Shown piece after piece: positions 11,061 to 22,931 of a DNA stretch of 64,000 nucleotides. A program made the position numbers and the translations under genes. Under the pieces are notes generated by a model. The model had not been told where the DNA came from and ran no database searches. It was given only the letters and a program-made list of their open reading frames with translations. Each line of letters begins with the position of its first letter. Within the stretch, counting starts at the first letter, position 1. Origin of the DNA: Conus ventricosus (Eukaryota; Mollusca; Gastropoda; Neogastropoda; Conidae); the NCBI GenBank assembly GCA_018398815.1, contig CM031616.1:72032353-72096352 (forward strand), in the 5' to 3' direction.

Positions 11061-12250
11061 ATGGCCGAACGAAATGAGCAGCAGCCTAGGAGACCGCAAA
11101 CCGCGAAGGTTAGCCCTCCACCACCTCTGAATGTGAAACGTGGAGCCACAGAATGGAAGCTGTTTAAGCAGATGTGGACCAACTGTGTCATAGTCGCAAG
11201 ACTAGAAAATGAAGAAGACGCTTACATGAAAGCCTTATTCTTGCACACTTTAGGTGTAGATGGACTATCTGTATTCAATGGTCTTGAAATTTCAGAGGGA
11301 GCAAACGTTGACGCCATAATTGCTGCCCTTGACAATCATTTCATAGGCCAAACCAATGAAATATATGAGCGCTTTGTGTTCAATAAAAGGGACCAAAAGA
11401 AGGTGAAAACATAGAAGACTACGTAAATGCGCTGAGGCAGCTCATCAAAACTTGTAACTTCTCCGAAGCAATGTCACCTTCTCTGCTCAGAGACAGAATC
11501 ATTTTGGGTATTAGAAGCCAACCAACCAGAGAATCCCTTCTACAGATTGCCAACCTCGACCTCCAGACCTGTATTGATAAATGCAGAGCAGCTGAGACCA
11601 CCAATGAACAGCTCAGAGTGATGGGGGAAGACACAGAGGTAGGACAAGCTCACGCTGTACGAAAATTCAAGAAAAACGGGAAGTGGGAAGACAAAGGCAC
11701 CACAGAAAGAAACTGCAAGTATTGTGGCAAGAAACATGAGATGAAAAAAGAAGAATGTCCAGCATGGGGACAAAAATGCTCAGCATGCGGCAAGAATAAC
11801 CACTTTGCAAAGATGTGCTTACAGAAGAAGAAAGAAGCAAAGAAAGTTCACGCTGTTGAATCTGAAAATGAAGAAGATGAATATCTACTAGCAGTGGAAA
11901 AGAAGAACGACAACAAAATCATCAAGGCAAGAATGATGATAGGAGGGAAGAAGAATTATTTGTCAAATAGACATGGGGCTAGCGTTAATGTAATATCAGC
12001 CAAGCATGTTGAAACAAGCCAACTCAAGCCCACCAAGACAGCACTTCACGTCTACAATGGAGCCTCTATCAACGCAGTAGGCAGAGCTGACCTCCAAATT
12101 ACTAATCCCAAAACTGAGCAAAGCTGGGAAGCGGAATTTGTTGTCGTAGAAGAGGAACTGACAACGCTGATTGGAAAGACAACTTCAGAGACAATGAAGT
12201 TGATAACCGTTCACTATGATAACATGAGCATAGCACAGATAAAGGAATCA
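11061..12250 (+). pseudogene. G1 gag-protease region (one frameshift; altered protease motif)
   Basis: The start ATG at 11061 opens MAERNEQQPRRPQ. Capsid-like sequence runs to about 11410, where the frame shifts by one base (near AAAAGAAGG) and continues in the frame open from 11471. Two zinc knuckles follow: CKYCGKKHEMKKEEC (variant, about 11714-11760) and CSACGKNNHFAKMC (canonical CX2CX4HX4C, about 11778-11820). A lysine/glutamate-rich linker leads to the protease, where the expected D-T/S-G-A-S reads R-H-G-A-S (about 11968-11985), followed by the normal VNVIS. A substitution or a compensating pair of indels has removed the catalytic aspartate in this frame, so this copy should lack protease activity. 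Confidence 0.85.
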
Positions 12251-15024
12251 ACAGACTTCACGTCAACTTACGCTGATGTATTCGCGGAAGAACAAGGTAG
12301 CTTACCAGGGGTGGCACACTTTCAAGTCGACGAGACCGTGACCCCGACAGTTTCTGCGAGTGGCCGTATTCCTTTAGCCATGGAAAAGAAGGTGAAAGAA
12401 GAGCTAGACAGACTGCAGGAAGCAGAGATCATTGCCAAGGTTGATGAACCAACATCCTGGTGCAGTCGAATGATAGTAGCGACGAAGCGATCAGGAAAGC
12501 TTCGAATATGCATCGACCCACGACCACTCAACAAGGCACTGAAGCGCAGCGGGAACGCTATCCCATTCCCACTGTGGACAACATTCTGCCACGCCTGGCG
12601 AGGTCAAGAGTCTTTTCAAAACTTGACCTGAGCAATGCTTACTGGCATATCCACTTAGATGAGAAATCATCCCTGTTGACTACATTCCAAACTCCATATG
12701 GAAGGTACAGGTGGAAACGACTACCTTTCGGGACTTCAGTCAGCAGCAAGCTTTTTCAGAAAAGACTCGACCAGGCACTGGAAGGACTCGAGGGAGTCAT
12801 AGGAGTATCAGACGACATCATTGTCCATGGGAAGAACGAAGAGGAACATGATAGAAACCTAGTCACGCTCCTGGAGAGGTGCCGCAACCTAGGTCTACGC
12901 CTGAACAAGGAAAAGGCGGACCTGAAGAAGCAGTCCATCACTTTCCTTGGACACTTGGTGACAAGCGACGGTCTCAAGATCGATCCTGAAAAGCTAGAAG
13001 CTGTCAGAGACATGCCCAAACCGACGGACGTAGAAGGAGTCAGACGTTTCTGTGGTTTCATCAACTACCTCGCAAAGTTCTTACCAAAGCTCTCAGAAGT
13101 CCTGGAACCTATCCGTCAGTTGACGAAAGACGACGTTCCTTGGATGTGGACAGCGACGCATGACCAGGCCTTTGCAACGGTACAGAGGCTTGTCACGGAA
13201 GCCCCAGTATTAGCCTTCTATGACCCAACGGAAGAGCTACAGATCCAGTGCGACGCAAGCCAGAGCGGTCTAGGCGCAGTCCTGCTGCAGAAGGGACGCC
13301 CCATAGCGTACAGCAGCCGTGCCCTAACGCCGACGGAACAAAACTACGCTCAGATAGAAAAAGAGCTACTTGCTATTGTGTTCTCGGTAGAGAAATGGCA
13401 CCAGTACATATTTGGCCGACATGTCTCAGTACAAAGTGACCACAAGCCTTTAGAGACAATCTTCCAAAAACCTCTCTCTTCTGCACCCAGGCGACTTCAA
13501 GGCATGATGCTGAGACTCCAGGGATATGACCTCACCATCATCTACCACAGAGGAAAGGACCTGGTACTAGCTGATACTCTCTCTAGAGCATATCTACTCA
13601 ATAAGCCAAGCGAGCAAATGGATATCGAAGACGTCAACAGCCTTGACTTCATCCTCATACGGAAAGAAAGACTTGAGGAGTTGAAAGAAGCAACAAGTCA
13701 GGATGAAGTGTTGCTGAAACTCAAGACAGTCATCATGACTGGGTGGCCTGAAGACAAGTCCTCACTACCGATGGAGCTATCATCCTACTTCAGCTTCAGA
13801 GATGAACTCTCGGTACAAGATGGCCTTATCATCAAGCAGGATAGGGTTGTTGTACCCTGGACAATGAGATCCCAGATGAAGAAACTACTGCATTCCACAC
13901 ACTCAGGAATAGATGCATGCCTGAAGAGAGCTAGAGAGTGTTTGTATTGGCCCGGAATGACAGGAGATGTTACCCAGTTCATAGCAGGCTGTGAAGTTTG
14001 CCAGAGATTCCAAGCAGCAAACCAACCTGAAACTCTCCAACCGCATGAACTACCGTCCAGACAATGGGAGAAAGTGGGAGTAGATTTGTTTGAGTGTGAG
14101 GGAAAGGACTACCTAGTCACGGTAGACTATCTCTCCAACTATTGGGAAATAGACAGACTAGATGACACAAGAGCAACAACGGTCATCAAGACTCTCAAGG
14201 CTCATTTTGCAAGATACGGACTGCCGTGCACAGTTGTATCAGACAACGGGCCGCAATTCACATCAGAAAACTTCAAAAGATTTGCTTTAGATTTTGATTT
14301 TGAACATGTCACCTCTTCACCGTACCACAGCAGAAGCAACGGGAAGGCAGAATCAGCGGTAAAAACAGCCAAGTCAATCTTGAAGAAGAACAAAGATGGA
14401 GATCAATTCCTGGCATTACTGAACTACAGAAACACACCCAGCCAGAATTCAAACACGAGCCCCTCACAGAAGTTCTTCAACCGAAGAACTAGAACACTTC
14501 TTCCGATGTGTGGTCATCTTCTCGACCCTAGAATCACTCTGAAGAAGGATATAAAGAAGATTAAGGAAAATCAAATAATCACAAAAGCGCGTCATGACCA
14601 GCGCGCCAAAGACCTCGAATCACTTCAAGAGGGAGAAACTGTCGTCATGAAACCTCAAACACTAGGCCAGAAGGAGTGGATGAAAGGAACCATCGTCAAT
14701 AACAAAGGACGGTCCTATGACGTCGAAACAACAGAGGGGAACATCCTCAGAAGAAATAGAGTCCACTTGAAGAAAGTTCCTGCTCCACCTCCAGAACCTG
14801 AACAACCCACAGAAGCAGAGAAACCAGAGATCCCCAGACCGACACAAAGACTTGAGACTCAGGGACCTGAGCCACGGTCGACTCTCAGAGAAGCTCCTAA
14901 GACAAAGACTCCTAGAACACCCGCTCCAAAGGCTCATACCCCGGCGAGATCACCACCCAGGACAATGAGGACGCGATCAGGACGGCTGGTAAAAGAAAAC
15001 CAGCACAGAGACTATGTCTACTAA
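12251..15024 (+). pseudogene. G1 Pol: RT, RNase H and integrase (one frameshift near 12550)
   Basis: The last part of the gag-protease frame carries the RT start (SGRIPLAMEKKVKEEL, then KRSGKLRICIDPRPLN). At about 12550 the frame shifts and stays open to TAA at 15022-15024. Domains in order: RT with KLDLSNAYWHIHL (about 12618-12660), LPFGTSVSS, and VSDDIIVHG, where the DD supplies the polymerase site (about 12806-12832); RNase H with QCDASQSGLGAVL (about 13248), KELLAI and SDHKPLE; integrase with an H-H-C-C zinc module (HSTHSG to CEVCQ, about 13890-14010), VGVDLF (D), VVSDNGPQF (D) and NGKAESAVK (E) for the catalytic triad. The end is proline/threonine-rich and basic. No chromodomain is seen. 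Confidence 0.92.
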
Positions 15025-15100
15025 GGAAACAGTAGACGAGACTGTGTATATAAATGTATATAAATGTACAGTTGTGTTAGAGACTTTTTTATTTTTTTTT

Positions 15101-15114
15101 TAAAAAGAGAAGGA
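15101..15114 (+). other. G1 polypurine tract
   Basis: AAAAAGAGAAGGA directly before the right LTR at 15115; it primes plus-strand DNA in this family. Confidence 0.85.
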
Positions 15115-15343
15115 TGTTGCATTATGACCTGAAAGCTACGTGTCGGAGTGACTTCCCTTAAGTTGGAAAACTCACGGCGCATGCGTCAACTATACCCCAG
15201 CGCGCTTTCTGGATCGGCCCTTTGTTCTAGTCAGCCATGACTAATGAGAGACAATACTGAACGGACAATTAGGTAGGCACCCTGACTGTTCTGCGAGTGG
15301 ACCAGCAGCACAAAGGCACCACAGCATCGCAGGTAACATAACA
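15115..15343 (+). repeat. G1 right LTR (229 bp)
   Basis: Matches the left LTR except for one extra C (TATACCCC against TATACCC). It is followed by the duplicated target gtcta. Confidence 0.95.
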
Positions 15344-15348
15344 GTCTA

Positions 15349-15837
15349 CACAATCGTTGTCTGACTTCTGTGATTCACGTTCCGTACTTGTGCAAGCTAA
15401 TCGTCATTTTCGCTGTGACGTTTAGTTTAGAACTGTGCTCGGTCGTGAGCGGAACTCACTGCTCGGCGTTTCTCGTCACAACTAAACACGTCACTACGTT
15501 CTAATCACGTTTCGCTGTATTTTTTTTAATCTAAAGGGAAGCAGAGCTGCTTTCTTGTTTTAAAATTAAGTTCCTTACGAAATCTGTTTTTATGCTCCTA
15601 CTTATGCTTACTACTTTTGTTTTAAAACTAATGAATCTTTTAGTCTATGATTTTTGACAGAAACCAAACCATGGGATTGGATATTTCGCTTTTTGTTGCT
15701 GTTGTTATTGTTGACCTCTATATTTACACTCATTGCACCATTTCATATAGGAATGTATGAGACGCGTGCTTGAACAAAGATAACAACCCCCAGCTGTAAG
15801 AGTTTGACACAAACAGCAAATAGCGTTTCAGTTCACA

Positions 15838-15871
<34 letters not shown>

Positions 15872-16291
15872 CACATCATAACACACACACACATCACATC
15901 ACATCACATCACATCACATCACATCACATCACATCACATCACATCACACAACACAACACACACACACACAAGAAACCATGAACACCCTTTTCAACTTGTT
16001 TCTTTTAAAATTATTTCCCCAAGTGAAAACAAGCAATCCATGTAGGCCTACAGTGTAATGCGTTTGTGTGCGCGCACATGTGCGTGCGTGTGCGTGTTTG
16101 TTCTTTAGTTTTGCGTCTTTTCGCTTTAGGTAAATTTAGACCAAGTGATATTGTCGGAGTGAATGAGAAATTGAGTACGTGTATGTGAGAGAGTGAGTGT
16201 GTTTGTAAATAGATGTGTGTGTGTGAGTGTGTGTGTACACGTGCGCGCGCAAATGCAAATGTATGTATGCCTGCGTTTACGAGTGTAGAGC

Positions 16292-16343
<52 letters not shown>

Positions 16344-16489
16344 CGCGCGCTATTAAATCTATACTTGCAAAACTAATTAAGATTAAGATTTTTTTGCGTA
16401 TATCTTTTGATATAAGCTACAATTTTCTTACACTCTGTTGTCTAGGCTTATCCTCCCTACCCAAACCCAACCTATCTTCCTTTCTGGAA
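15349..16489. other. Non-coding interior of the 13-kb DNA element, with microsatellites
   Basis: No gene seen. It holds (CA)n at 15838-15870, about twelve ACATC pentamers at 15890-15948, (CA)n to 15971, and (GT)n at 16294-16340. Frames crossing these give only low-complexity peptides. Confidence 0.9.
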
Positions 16490-19209
16490 GCCAAGACACT
16501 AGATCCCAATATGGAACCACGCAGATGCGGACGACTTGCACAGAAAAGGGCAAAGCCTACAGCAACTGAATCTTCAACCCTACCCCTACCCCCATCCCTC
16601 CTAAAAAAACAGCTTTGTCTCATGCTGAGAGGTGTAAAGCTTACAGGCAGAAAATTAAAGAAGACTCAGACAAGTATGACAAGTACTTGAATGAGAACAA
16701 AGAAAAATGCAAAGCCTACAGACAAAATCTATCTGAAGAGAAAAGGGCAGACCAAAGACTCAAAAACACACTTAGAAAGCAAAAGGAGAGGCAGAGAAAG
16801 AAAGCTAGCCAACAACAAAAAATGCTCACTAGGACAGATGTTTTAGCAGAGGAAACTCAGAGAGCAAAATGGAGGGAAGAGAAGAGAAGGCAAGCAGAAA
16901 AAAATGCACTGGAAAACTAGGGAAAAGAAGAATGAAAGGAGAAGACAACTTTATCAGGAGAAAAAGGAGGCGGCTAGGCAGAAGAACAGTAAAGCAGTTC
17001 AGTGTGAGGCTAGCAGTAGTTCAGTAGGTCAACTGACAGTTCCAACAGATTTTGAAGAACGGTCCCCAGAGGCCCAACGGAAGGCACTGCAGAGGGCCAG
17101 ATCCACTCTTCCAAAGAGTCCTCGGAAGTTTGTTTGTACTGTTGCTTCCCTAATTCAAAAGGCAAGCCCCAAGAAGAAAAAACTCTTTGCCAGTTCCATG
17201 AACACACTTCTTCCTGATCAGCGAATTAGCTAAATGGGCCATCTCTTCATGAACGCTTGTCTGCGTCTTAGAAATCGGCAACTTTCAGCCGACAGGCAGG
17301 CCAGACGTATTCTTCTCAGTGTCTGCAAAGGCATTGGGACATTCAAAGACAGAAGTGCCATGCTGGGTGTTCACTGGACAATCATCAAAAGGCATGAGAA
17401 GGGGCAGAAAGCAACAGTCAAAAAAGAAAATCCAGCTGATGCGCTTGCAAAGCAGTTTTTTGAGGAGTCGGCCACTACCATTCCTGACAAAAAGTTGGTC
17501 AGCAAAAAAGTGGCAAAGCAGCTGCAGTGCTGAGTCGACCACTCAAAGAGCTGCATCAAGAGTTCATTTCCAGTGGCCAGGAAATCAGCTTTTCCAAGTT
17601 TGCCAAGTGTCGTCCAGCCAACATTCGTCTTATGGCACAGGCAAACTGAGGCAGTGTCTCTGTATATACTGCACAAACACAAAGCTGAAGCTGGAAACAC
17701 TCAATTCTGTTGCGGCTGCACAGAACAAACATTGCTGGATCCGGCATGAGCGGCATGCTGTTGCACTCATTACGTGTGATCCAAAGAAAAAAGCTTGCTG
17801 CTATGGTGAATGTGCTGACTGTGGCTTGCACTTCTTTCATGCTCACGTCAGCCCACTTCTTGGTCATGCTGGAAAACTCACCTGGCATTGCTGGGAATCC
17901 AGAAATGTACTCTCCAAAGGTAAGCGCATTTCGTGCCAAGTTCTTGCTACCAAGAGAGGAACCATCCAGCAACTTGTCGGTGAACTTTGCAAAGAGTTGA
18001 AGTTCTTGGCTCAGCATCTTTTCCGAGCAGACTGGCAGCTTCAGAAGTTTGCTGAAATGAAGAAGACCAAACCCTTTCCATCTGGGGGTGTGTGTATGGT
18101 CATGGATTTCGCTGAGAACTTTTCTTGTACATACCAGGAAGAGATTCAGGCTGCACACTGGCACCATGACCAGGTGACTATTCATCCAACAGTCACCTAT
18201 TACAGATGCCCTGTGTGCAGTGACACCACCACTGAATCCCTGGTGTTCATTTCACCTGACAAGAAACATGACCATCATGCAGTGCAAGCCTTCACCAGCA
18301 AGGCTCTGACCCATCTGCGGGAGACTCGAAGGCTGGACATCTCCCACATTGTCCAATGGACTGATGGCTGTGCTTCTCAGTACAAGTCCAAAGGTCCTTT
18401 CGCTGACATCTCTTTGTCTCTTGCCAACTTCAATGCCTCTTTAGAAAGAAATTTCTTTGGTTCAAGGCATGGTAAGAGTCCATCTGATGGGGAAAGTGCA
18501 GTTGTCAAGCACCATGCTACTTCTGCTGTAGTGTCCAAAAGGGCAATCATTGCCAATGCCTTGGACATGTACGAATATCTTCAGAGTTCATCTCTGAACA
18601 AGCAGCCCCCAGCAGAAGGATGTTCACATTTTCTGCGATCTTTTTTCTGGGTTGCCGAAGAAGATATTCACAGACATTGTCCACAAAAGCAAGTCAAGAC
18701 AGTGCCAGGCACGCGGTCATTCCATTCTGTAAGGTCTACAGAGCTGAATACCATCCAAAGCCGTCACCTTACATGTGTTTGCATGTCTTGCCAGAATGGA
18801 GTAGGCGACTGTTCAGAAGAGCAGGTGGTGGGCTCTTGGACATTTCATAATCTCCAGCAGCAGTCACATCCTCAAAAGGACACCAAACACTCTCTGCCTC
18901 TCCTTCAACAAGTTAAAGACTTTCCAAATCCATCCATTCCATCCAGTTCAGTTCAGCTTGGCCCTCAAAGCATGGAGGATGAGGCCCCCCTTCCACCACC
19001 CTCCCCTCTGACCCTCCTTCACCCCAGCCCACCCCCTCAGTCATCACCCCACTCTGTGGGGGATGTCGTCAATGTGCAAGTGATCCACCACAACGACGAC
19101 GCCTTGCCGCCTCTGGAAGTGGATCTGGTCCCTTCATCATCTGTGGAGACCAGCCCTGCTGTTAGCACTGTGGTAAGTTTTTCTACGGTCTCATTTTGTT
19201 TTATAATAT
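16490..19209 (+). pseudogene. DDE/RNase-H-fold-like transposase candidate, several frame breaks
   Basis: The reading moves between frames: 16615-16920, 16904-17533 (with an in-frame TAA at 17231), about 17527-17644, then an open frame to 19209. The N-terminus is highly charged, with a repeated KCKAYRQ-type motif and probable coiled coil (16620-17000). Next are SPRKFVCTVASLIQ and a helical, possibly DNA-binding stretch (about 17234-17400). The C-terminal half has CIYC, CGECADCGLHF-type cysteine pairs, VMDFAENFSC (about 18100), HWHHDQVTIHP, YYRCPVC, WTDGCASQYKSKG (about 18357-18395) and FFGSRHGKSPSDGESAVVKH (about 18451-18510). The spaced aspartates in MDFAEN and TDG and the acidic residues of DGE could be a DDE triad; that is inference. 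This family is familiar from invertebrate repeats but I cannot name the superfamily. Confidence 0.6.
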
Positions 19210-19210
19210 G

Positions 19211-19495
19211 ATTTTTTTCACGTTGTACTTAGGTAACATGAAGATAGGCTTAAGAAACATAAATCAACATACTGTTCTTTATTTTAAATATCTCAACGAC
19301 ATGCACTGAAACAATAAAGACCCAATCCCCCGCCCCCACCGTCCCCAAGCAACATTATGCATGCATGCATATGTGTATATACACACAAGCAACACATGCA
19401 TGCATGCGCACACACTCACACAAACACACACATACAAACACAAATAAACACACATGTAGAGAAGCTTTTATTTGAAGTTTGTTTCTGCTCCATCC
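19211..19495. other. Spacer between the DDE-like and OTU-like genes
   Basis: No gene seen. It holds an AATAAA at about 19312 and simple ATGC/ACAC repeats at 19356-19450. A TCCATCCAG acceptor-like site precedes 19499. Confidence 0.6.
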
Positions 19496-19498
19496 AGG

Positions 19499-21237
19499 TA
19501 TCACCAATCTCTTCAGCAGACCCAGGCACTTCAGGCTTCCAGCCAACAGTTGCCCCTTCATCCTGGTCCCTCACGAGCTGCCTTCTTGCTCAGCCCAACC
19601 CTCCAGTTTATTCCAAGGCCTCTTGCAATCGCTTCAGGCAGTGGATGATTGGAGTACATTGGAGATTGCAGCTGCTGAGCAAGAAAAGCATCTGACTCCT
19701 GTGGCAGTGGGAGGCCTGCAGGTGAGGGGGTTGACAGTGGATAATCCATCACTGGGCCTGTATCCATCTGATGGGCCTGCACACCTGACCCCTATGGCCA
19801 TCTACGGGGATGGTAACTGCCTGCCCGATGTGGATCTGTCCTGGCCTGGGGAACAGAGGACCGCCACCTGGAAATGAGGGCCAGAATAGCTTTAGAGCTG
19901 ATCATCCACAGGTCCCATTATCTGGGCGAGACGGGTCATCCTGCCATTGGTGATTTGCCCATCTTCTGTGCTCAGTACTCCGATCACTTCACAGGAGAAG
20001 TTCTGACCACAGACGCCATTGGCAGGATCTTTGAGATGGAGGTGAGGGATCTCCTCAGGCCAGGCACCTACATGGGAATGTGGCAGGTTCTGGCCCTGTC
20101 CTCAGTTCTGCGGCGCCCCATTTATTCCATCTATCCTGAGCATGGGGGCTACAATGTCAGGCAGCAGCTCCATCAAGTCTGCACCCAAGATTGCCACCTG
20201 AAGACCACACCACCCCTCCCTATCTCCCAGGCATCATGTGGACACACACACAGGGGAAGAACCGTCCTGCCCTGACATGGCGACCAAACCATTTCGTTGT
20301 CTGCTTGCCATTTTGTCGTATCCTTTTCATTTGAAATGATTTGACTGGAAGTTGGATTACATTCACCTTAGTAATGGGATAAAAAGTAGTAAATACTTGC
20401 AGCAAGCATCCACCCTATAATACTGGAAGTGCTTGCAGGAGTTCAAAAACCTATGCTTAAGATTAAGATACTATTCTGCTAAATCATGATTTTGTAACAA
20501 AATTATACAAATAGAGGTTATGGCAATAAATTAATAGTAGTCACAATTGTTGAATAACAGTAATATGATAATATGATATGATAAGGACAAAAATTGCTTT
20601 TAAGTATTAAATTACTAGCATTTAATAAGTTATTTAGCCAACATGCTTTAAATCTATCCCTCTCTCTCATAAAAGTGACATGAAGAAGCCGGCTTTTATT
20701 ATGAGTTCTTATACTGAACTATAATTTGACTTCACAACCACAGTCAGTATAATTTCAATGAGCCTTTTCCCCTTAACACTATTTATATACTTCAACTTGT
20801 TCAAATGTCAGCACAAAGCCAGGAGACTTCCTGTTGGTTGCCGTGCCCAAGGACAAGACAGCAGTCCAGTGTGTTGCCCAGGTAAATATAGGAGACTGAT
20901 AGGACCAACGGCTTTTTTGTTTAATGTGACTGACCCACAGTTTAAAAAATAATGAAGGTTTTTATTATGTTCGTTTTTTCTTTGAGTTTCGTTTAACTTA
21001 CAGTGCAAGAACGTCACATTATGATTTAAATCTACTTTGAATCTGTTTCAGATCACGAAGAAAACTGCCGAGGGAGACTGGGGGGTGTACCTGAAGGATG
21101 TTGGTGAGGGAAAGTGGAAATGGCCAGACAAGGCCACAGAATTTTTCATTCCCCTGACTGACATCCAGCGTGTCTTCAGGGAGGAGGACTACACCATGAA
21201 GATGGAGCACAGGGCCGTCATCTACAAATTTCAATAA
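19499..21237 (+). pseudogene. OTU-like cysteine protease gene of the 13-kb element (spliced, one frameshift)
   Basis: The first visible exon starts after CATCCAG and runs in frame through WSTLEIAAAEQEKHLTPVAV to the OTU nucleophile motif AIYGDGNCL (about 19800-19830; D-G-N-C). A one-base gain after GCCTGCCC breaks the frame. After it, GTEDRHLEMRARIALELI and HRSHYLGE continue from about 19855 to about 20275, with MWQVLALSSVLRRPIYSIYP as the OTU core strand region. Two further exons are supported by splice sites: about 20823-20881 (acceptor CAAAGCCAG, donor GTAAAT; encodes FLLVAVPKDKTAVQCVAQ) and 21052-21237 (acceptor TTTCAG; encodes TKKTAEGDWGVYLKDVGEG and ends at TAA). An AATAAA overlaps the stop. 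OTU proteins remove ubiquitin; a role in transposition is unknown. Confidence 0.65.
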
Positions 21238-21479
21238 AATTATAGTGTATAGTGTAGATGATGGCTGTCTCCCTTCATCAGCAATGACACAGCAGCTCAG
21301 GTATGCGTGACAGCGAACTATGTGTTGCCACAGAGCTCTAAATATCATTACCATTTGAAATATATATTCAGTGGAAGGCAATATTTCAAGTTTCAGCTCC
21401 TTATGTTCCCTAGTGTTATATTTATTGCCTTTTTGTGAGATTTTGTTTTGTTTTGGGGTTTTATTTGGTATGGGTTCCA

Positions 21480-21862
21480 TGTCACAACCGACACGGTTTC
21501 TGTGTCACAACCGACACATTTCACTTATATTAAGTGTTGAAATATAGATTACTACAATTATTGTACAAAAAGATGTGCTATGTGTCATGAATATGATTGC
21601 ATGGTTAAAATTTATTCAAATTTGGTGTCTTTGTGGTGGTGAACTGAATGAAAAATAAACTTCAAATGAGCGGATACAAAACTGTCTTATAGTGTCATTT
21701 GAAAATGAGCTTGAATTGTATTTTATCAATGATCCCCATACTTTTTATTGTTGGGTTTGTTTTATTTATGATATAAAAGACATTTTGCAGTGTTTTTTGT
21801 TAGGTATTCCATCTTGAAACACTTTTTTATGCTACTTTTGGTTTCCATGTCACAACCGACAC
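21480..21862. repeat. Right subterminal repeats of the 13-kb DNA element
   Basis: TGTCACAACCGACAC occurs at 21480-21494, 21503-21517 and 21848-21862. Two copies share the longer context TTCCATGTCACAACCGACAC. A related TATGTCACAA is adjacent to the terminal repeat at about 22010. Confidence 0.8.
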
Positions 21863-22025
21863 GGGGCTAAAAATAGAATTTTTATTCTTCAAATACAAGG
21901 AAATGACCTGATCAGTTATAATTTTTTCTACAGCATATAATGTGTGCTAAAGTGCTCTATTATATGACAAAAGTGCATTAAGTTCCATTGACATCTATTT
22001 TTGAATATCTATGTCACAAAAACAG

Positions 22026-22037
22026 CACATGTTTCTG
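22026..22037 (-). repeat. Right terminal inverted repeat of the 13-kb DNA element
   Basis: CACATGTTTCTG, exact complement of 9106-9117. LINE copy A sequence resumes within about 8 bp (CATGTCCACGAGCAGG). Confidence 0.75.
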
Positions 22038-22040
22038 AGA

Positions 22041-22931
22041 ATGACTCATGTCCACGAGCAGGAGTTGGGTGTTCCACAGGGGAGCATACTGTCTCCTGCC
22101 CTCTTTAGTATTAAAATCAACAACATTGTGAAATCAGTTCAGCAGGGTTCAGACTGCTCATTGTTTGTGGATGATTTTGCTGTCTACGCAACTGGAAGCC
22201 TGTACCCGAGTGTCCAGCGCAGGCTCCAGCTTTGCGTAGATAAAATCCATCGGTGGGCAGATGAAAACGGTTTCACCTTTTCTCCAACAAAGACGCAGTG
22301 TATTCACTTCCATAATTTCCGTCAGTTTTTTCCAGATCCTGAACTTCAAGTAGGGAAATCTCCCATTCCAGCTGTTAAAGAGGCCAAATTTCTGGGAGTC
22401 ATTTTTGACCAGAAACTGAATTTTCTCAGCCACATCAAACACCTCAAAACTGCTTGCCAGAAAGCACTGAATATTCTGCGGGTCGTAGCGCACACCGACT
22501 GGGGTGCTGATAAGAAAACTTTGCTGCACCTCTACAGAGCCTTGGTCCGTTCCAGGCTGGACTACGGTTGTGCTGTCTACGGCTCCGCAAGATCGTCTTA
22601 CCTCAAACTCTTGGACCCTATCCACCATCAAGGGCTTCGTCTCTGTCTTGGAGCGTTCCGCACCACCCTGTGTACAGCCTGTACGCAGAGGCGGGTGAAC
22701 CTTCACTGTCCAACCGCAGGCTGAAACTGTCTTTGAATTATTATATCCGACTGTTCTCAGAACCGCAGAATCCTGCCTATGACTGTGTGTTTGACCCTCC
22801 GTTCCAAAGTAAGTTTGAAAACAACCCGAAATGTATTCCGCCGTTTGGTCTTCGTATGCGGCCTCACGTGCGGAATGCAGGTCTAGACCTAGGAGTTGTG
22901 TCCGATTTTTCCAAGTTTCCGGATCAACCTC
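22041..22931 (+). pseudogene. LINE copy A ORF2, RT palm and thumb
   Basis: Resumes at HVHEQELGVPQGSILSPALF, then CSLFVDDFAVYATG (FVDD polymerase motif, about 22155-22195), then FLGVIFDQKLNFLSHIK. The frame is open to about 22680, where a small indel (at ACCACCCTGTGTACAGCC) shifts it; the continuation LYAEAGEPSLSNRRLKLSL is in another frame up to the hAT insertion. Sequence quality is normal here, unlike the 5' part of the same LINE. Confidence 0.9.

Larger units (their letters stand above)
10739..15343 (+). mobile_element. Ty3/gypsy-type LTR retrotransposon (element G1)
   Basis: A complete structure: LTRs at 10739-10966 and 15115-15343, a 5-bp target duplication gtcta (10734-10738 and 15344-15348), a primer site directly after the left LTR, Gag with zinc knuckles, protease, RT, RNase H, integrase, and a polypurine tract before the right LTR. 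The LTRs differ, as far as I can read, by only one C in a CCC/CCCC run, so the insertion is recent. The coding region nevertheless has two frame breaks. The order RT-RNase H-integrase makes it Ty3/gypsy and not Ty1/copia. It sits inside the 13-kb DNA element. Confidence 0.95.
9106..22037 (+). mobile_element. Candidate TIR DNA transposon with DDE-like and OTU-like genes
   Basis: It interrupts LINE copy A between RT motifs. The ends are CAGAAACATGTG (9106-9117) and its exact complement (22026-22037); similarity may extend a few bases outward (TTTTTT against TCATTCT). A target duplication of about 8 bp (ctgatgtc in the empty site of copies B and C; about ttga(g)tgtc on the left and ctcatgtc on the right) is plausible but blurred by poor sequence on the left. 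Subterminal repeats (TGTCTCGACCGATA left, TGTCACAACCGACAC right) support one element. Without the nested Ty3 element it is about 8.3 kb. Cargo: a frameshifted DDE-like gene (16490-19209) and a spliced OTU-like gene (19496-21237). I cannot assign a superfamily. Confidence 0.65.
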
